A DNA stretch of 64,000 nt from Nocardioides ferulae. GTDB lineage: Bacteria > Actinomycetota > Actinomycetes > Propionibacteriales > Nocardioidaceae. The position numbers were made by a program, and so were the translations under genes. This document shows positions 63,329 through 64,000 of the stretch, piece after piece. Location: contig NZ_QZVR01000005.1 of assembly GCF_003660455.1 (NCBI RefSeq), forward strand, positions 1 through 64,000. Direction: 5' to 3'. The first letter of the stretch is position 1. Each line of letters opens with the position of its first letter. The notes under the pieces are model-generated. The model was not told the origin of the DNA, did no database searches, and saw only the letters and a list, made by a program, of their open reading frames with translations.

Positions 63329-63619
63329 GTGCGTGCCTACGAAGTGATGGTCATCCTCGACCCCAGCCTCGACGAGCGGACCATCGCGCCGTCGCTCGAC
63401 AAGTACCTCAACGTCGTTCGCAACGACGGTGGGAACATCGAGTCCGTCGACGTGTGGGGCCGACGCCGTCTGGCGTACGAGATCAAGAAGAACGCCGAGG
63501 GCATCTACGCCATCGTCTCGCTGACCGCCGAGCCGGCCACGGTCAAGGAGCTCGACCGCCAGCTCACGCTGAACGAGTCGATCCTGCGCACCAAGGTGAT
63601 CCGGCCCGACGTCCACTGA
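63329..63619 (+). CDS. rpsF: Small ribosomal subunit protein S6
   Basis: A 96-residue ribosomal protein, complete: [58 protein letters not shown] and [19 protein letters not shown] at 63329 is preceded by a long AGGAGGTGGAG run; longer frames upstream are rejected. It heads the rpsF-ssb(-rpsR-rplI) operon. Confidence 0.97.
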   Translation: MRAYEVMVILDPSLDERTIAPSLDKYLNVVRNDGGNIESVDVWGRRRLAYEIKKNAEGIYAIVSLTAEPATVKELDRQLTLNESILRTKVIRPDVH

Positions 63620-63825
63620 GGGGTCGCGCGCCGGGGCGACCCGGGCGCGCCGCCTTCCGGGTGCGATCGACGGGCCACCTGTCGAGACCACCTGTGGACG
63701 ACCACTGTCGGCTGTCGGTCCCAACGGCGACGATGGGCCCGACACCGGCACGAACCGGCCAATCAGGTTCGTCGCAGACCAGCGGGGACGGGCAGACCGC
63801 CCCCGACGCAAGCTAGGGAGACCTC

Positions 63826-64000
63826 ATGGCAGGCGAGACCGTCATCACCGTGGTCGGCAACCTCGTCGACGACCCGGAGCTGCGCTTCACCCCCTCGGGG
63901 GCGGCCGTGGCGAACTTCCGGATCGCTTCGACGCCGCGCACCTTCGACCGGCAGACCAACGAGTGGAAGGACGGCGAAGCGCTGTTCCTCTCCTGCTCGG
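63826..64000 (+). CDS. ssb: Single-stranded DNA-binding protein, 3' end beyond window
   Basis: The first 58 codons of [43 protein letters not shown], and [17 protein letters not shown], the start of the OB fold. ATG at 63826 has TAGGGAG upstream. The window ends inside the gene. It lies 206 bp after rpsF. Confidence 0.96.
   Translation, partial: MAGETVITVVGNLVDDPELRFTPSGAAVANFRIASTPRTFDRQTNEWKDGEALFLSCS

Noticed and set aside
1..64000. CRISPR arrays
   Set aside because: No series of regularly spaced identical repeats of 23-40 bp was seen; the only phased repeats are the 10-bp units at 2758-2933.

Overview
This is chromosomal DNA of a high-GC actinobacterium. Gene content and order fit a Nocardioidaceae-like organism (inference). 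It covers the replication-origin and cell-envelope core of the chromosome, next to an accessory island. The core order closely matches the origin region of Mycobacterium and Streptomyces: tRNA-Ala, a DLW-39 small protein, tRNA-Ile, DUF3566, gyrA, gyrB, dciA, recF, gnd, dnaN, dnaA, rpmH, rnpA, yidD, yidC, jag, rsmG, parA, parB. Next come a sigM / anti-sigma / trxB / trxA group, murJ, pcnA, ino1, padR, a class A PBP, a GT87-like gene, rpsF and ssb. Many starts are GTG, and neighbouring genes often overlap by a few bases.

Positions 1-4314 look like part of a mobile or conjugative element. They hold a MobF relaxase-helicase (63-2753), a frame-disrupted accessory gene, an XRE regulator divergent from a small zinc-ribbon protein, and a broken metallophosphoesterase remnant. 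Between the relaxase and its upstream neighbour are two blocks of three 10-bp repeats flanking two hairpins, a candidate oriT or control region. Positions 4315-15382 form one leftward defence island: hsdM, hsdS, a DUF262/DUF1524 (GmrSD-like) gene, an AlbA_2/Schlafen-type ATP-binding gene, hsdR, and sduA (Shedu, DUF4263), which overlaps hsdR. The island ends at the 3' side of tRNA-Ala (15531-15603), a plausible integration boundary.

Positions 15531-34800 are the origin core. DNA gyrase, RecF, DciA, DnaN and DnaA serve replication. RpmH, RnpA, YidD, YidC and Jag serve ribosome, RNase P and membrane-insertion functions. ParA and ParB with three parS sites serve segregation. An ohr/ohrR organic-peroxide module sits between dnaN and dnaA, and DnaA-box-like 9-mers occur in the gaps on both sides of dnaA.

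Positions 34986-49969 carry an acyltransferase, a Ddl-type ligase, a PLP aminotransferase, a GNAT protein and thioredoxin/thioredoxin reductase. They also carry a chained envelope operon: DUF6049 protein, MurJ, a membrane pseudokinase, SigM and its likely anti-sigma factor. In mycobacteria the MurJ and pseudokinase parts are a single protein. Positions 50055-64000 hold a two-gene secreted/lipoprotein pair of unknown role, an SRPBCC protein, ino1 and padR. They continue with PBP1, a GT87-like membrane protein, an alanine-racemase-like/FemX pair, an acidic unknown protein, an endonuclease IV-like enzyme, rpsF and the start of ssb.

No CRISPR array, rRNA operon, complete insertion sequence or integrase gene was seen.
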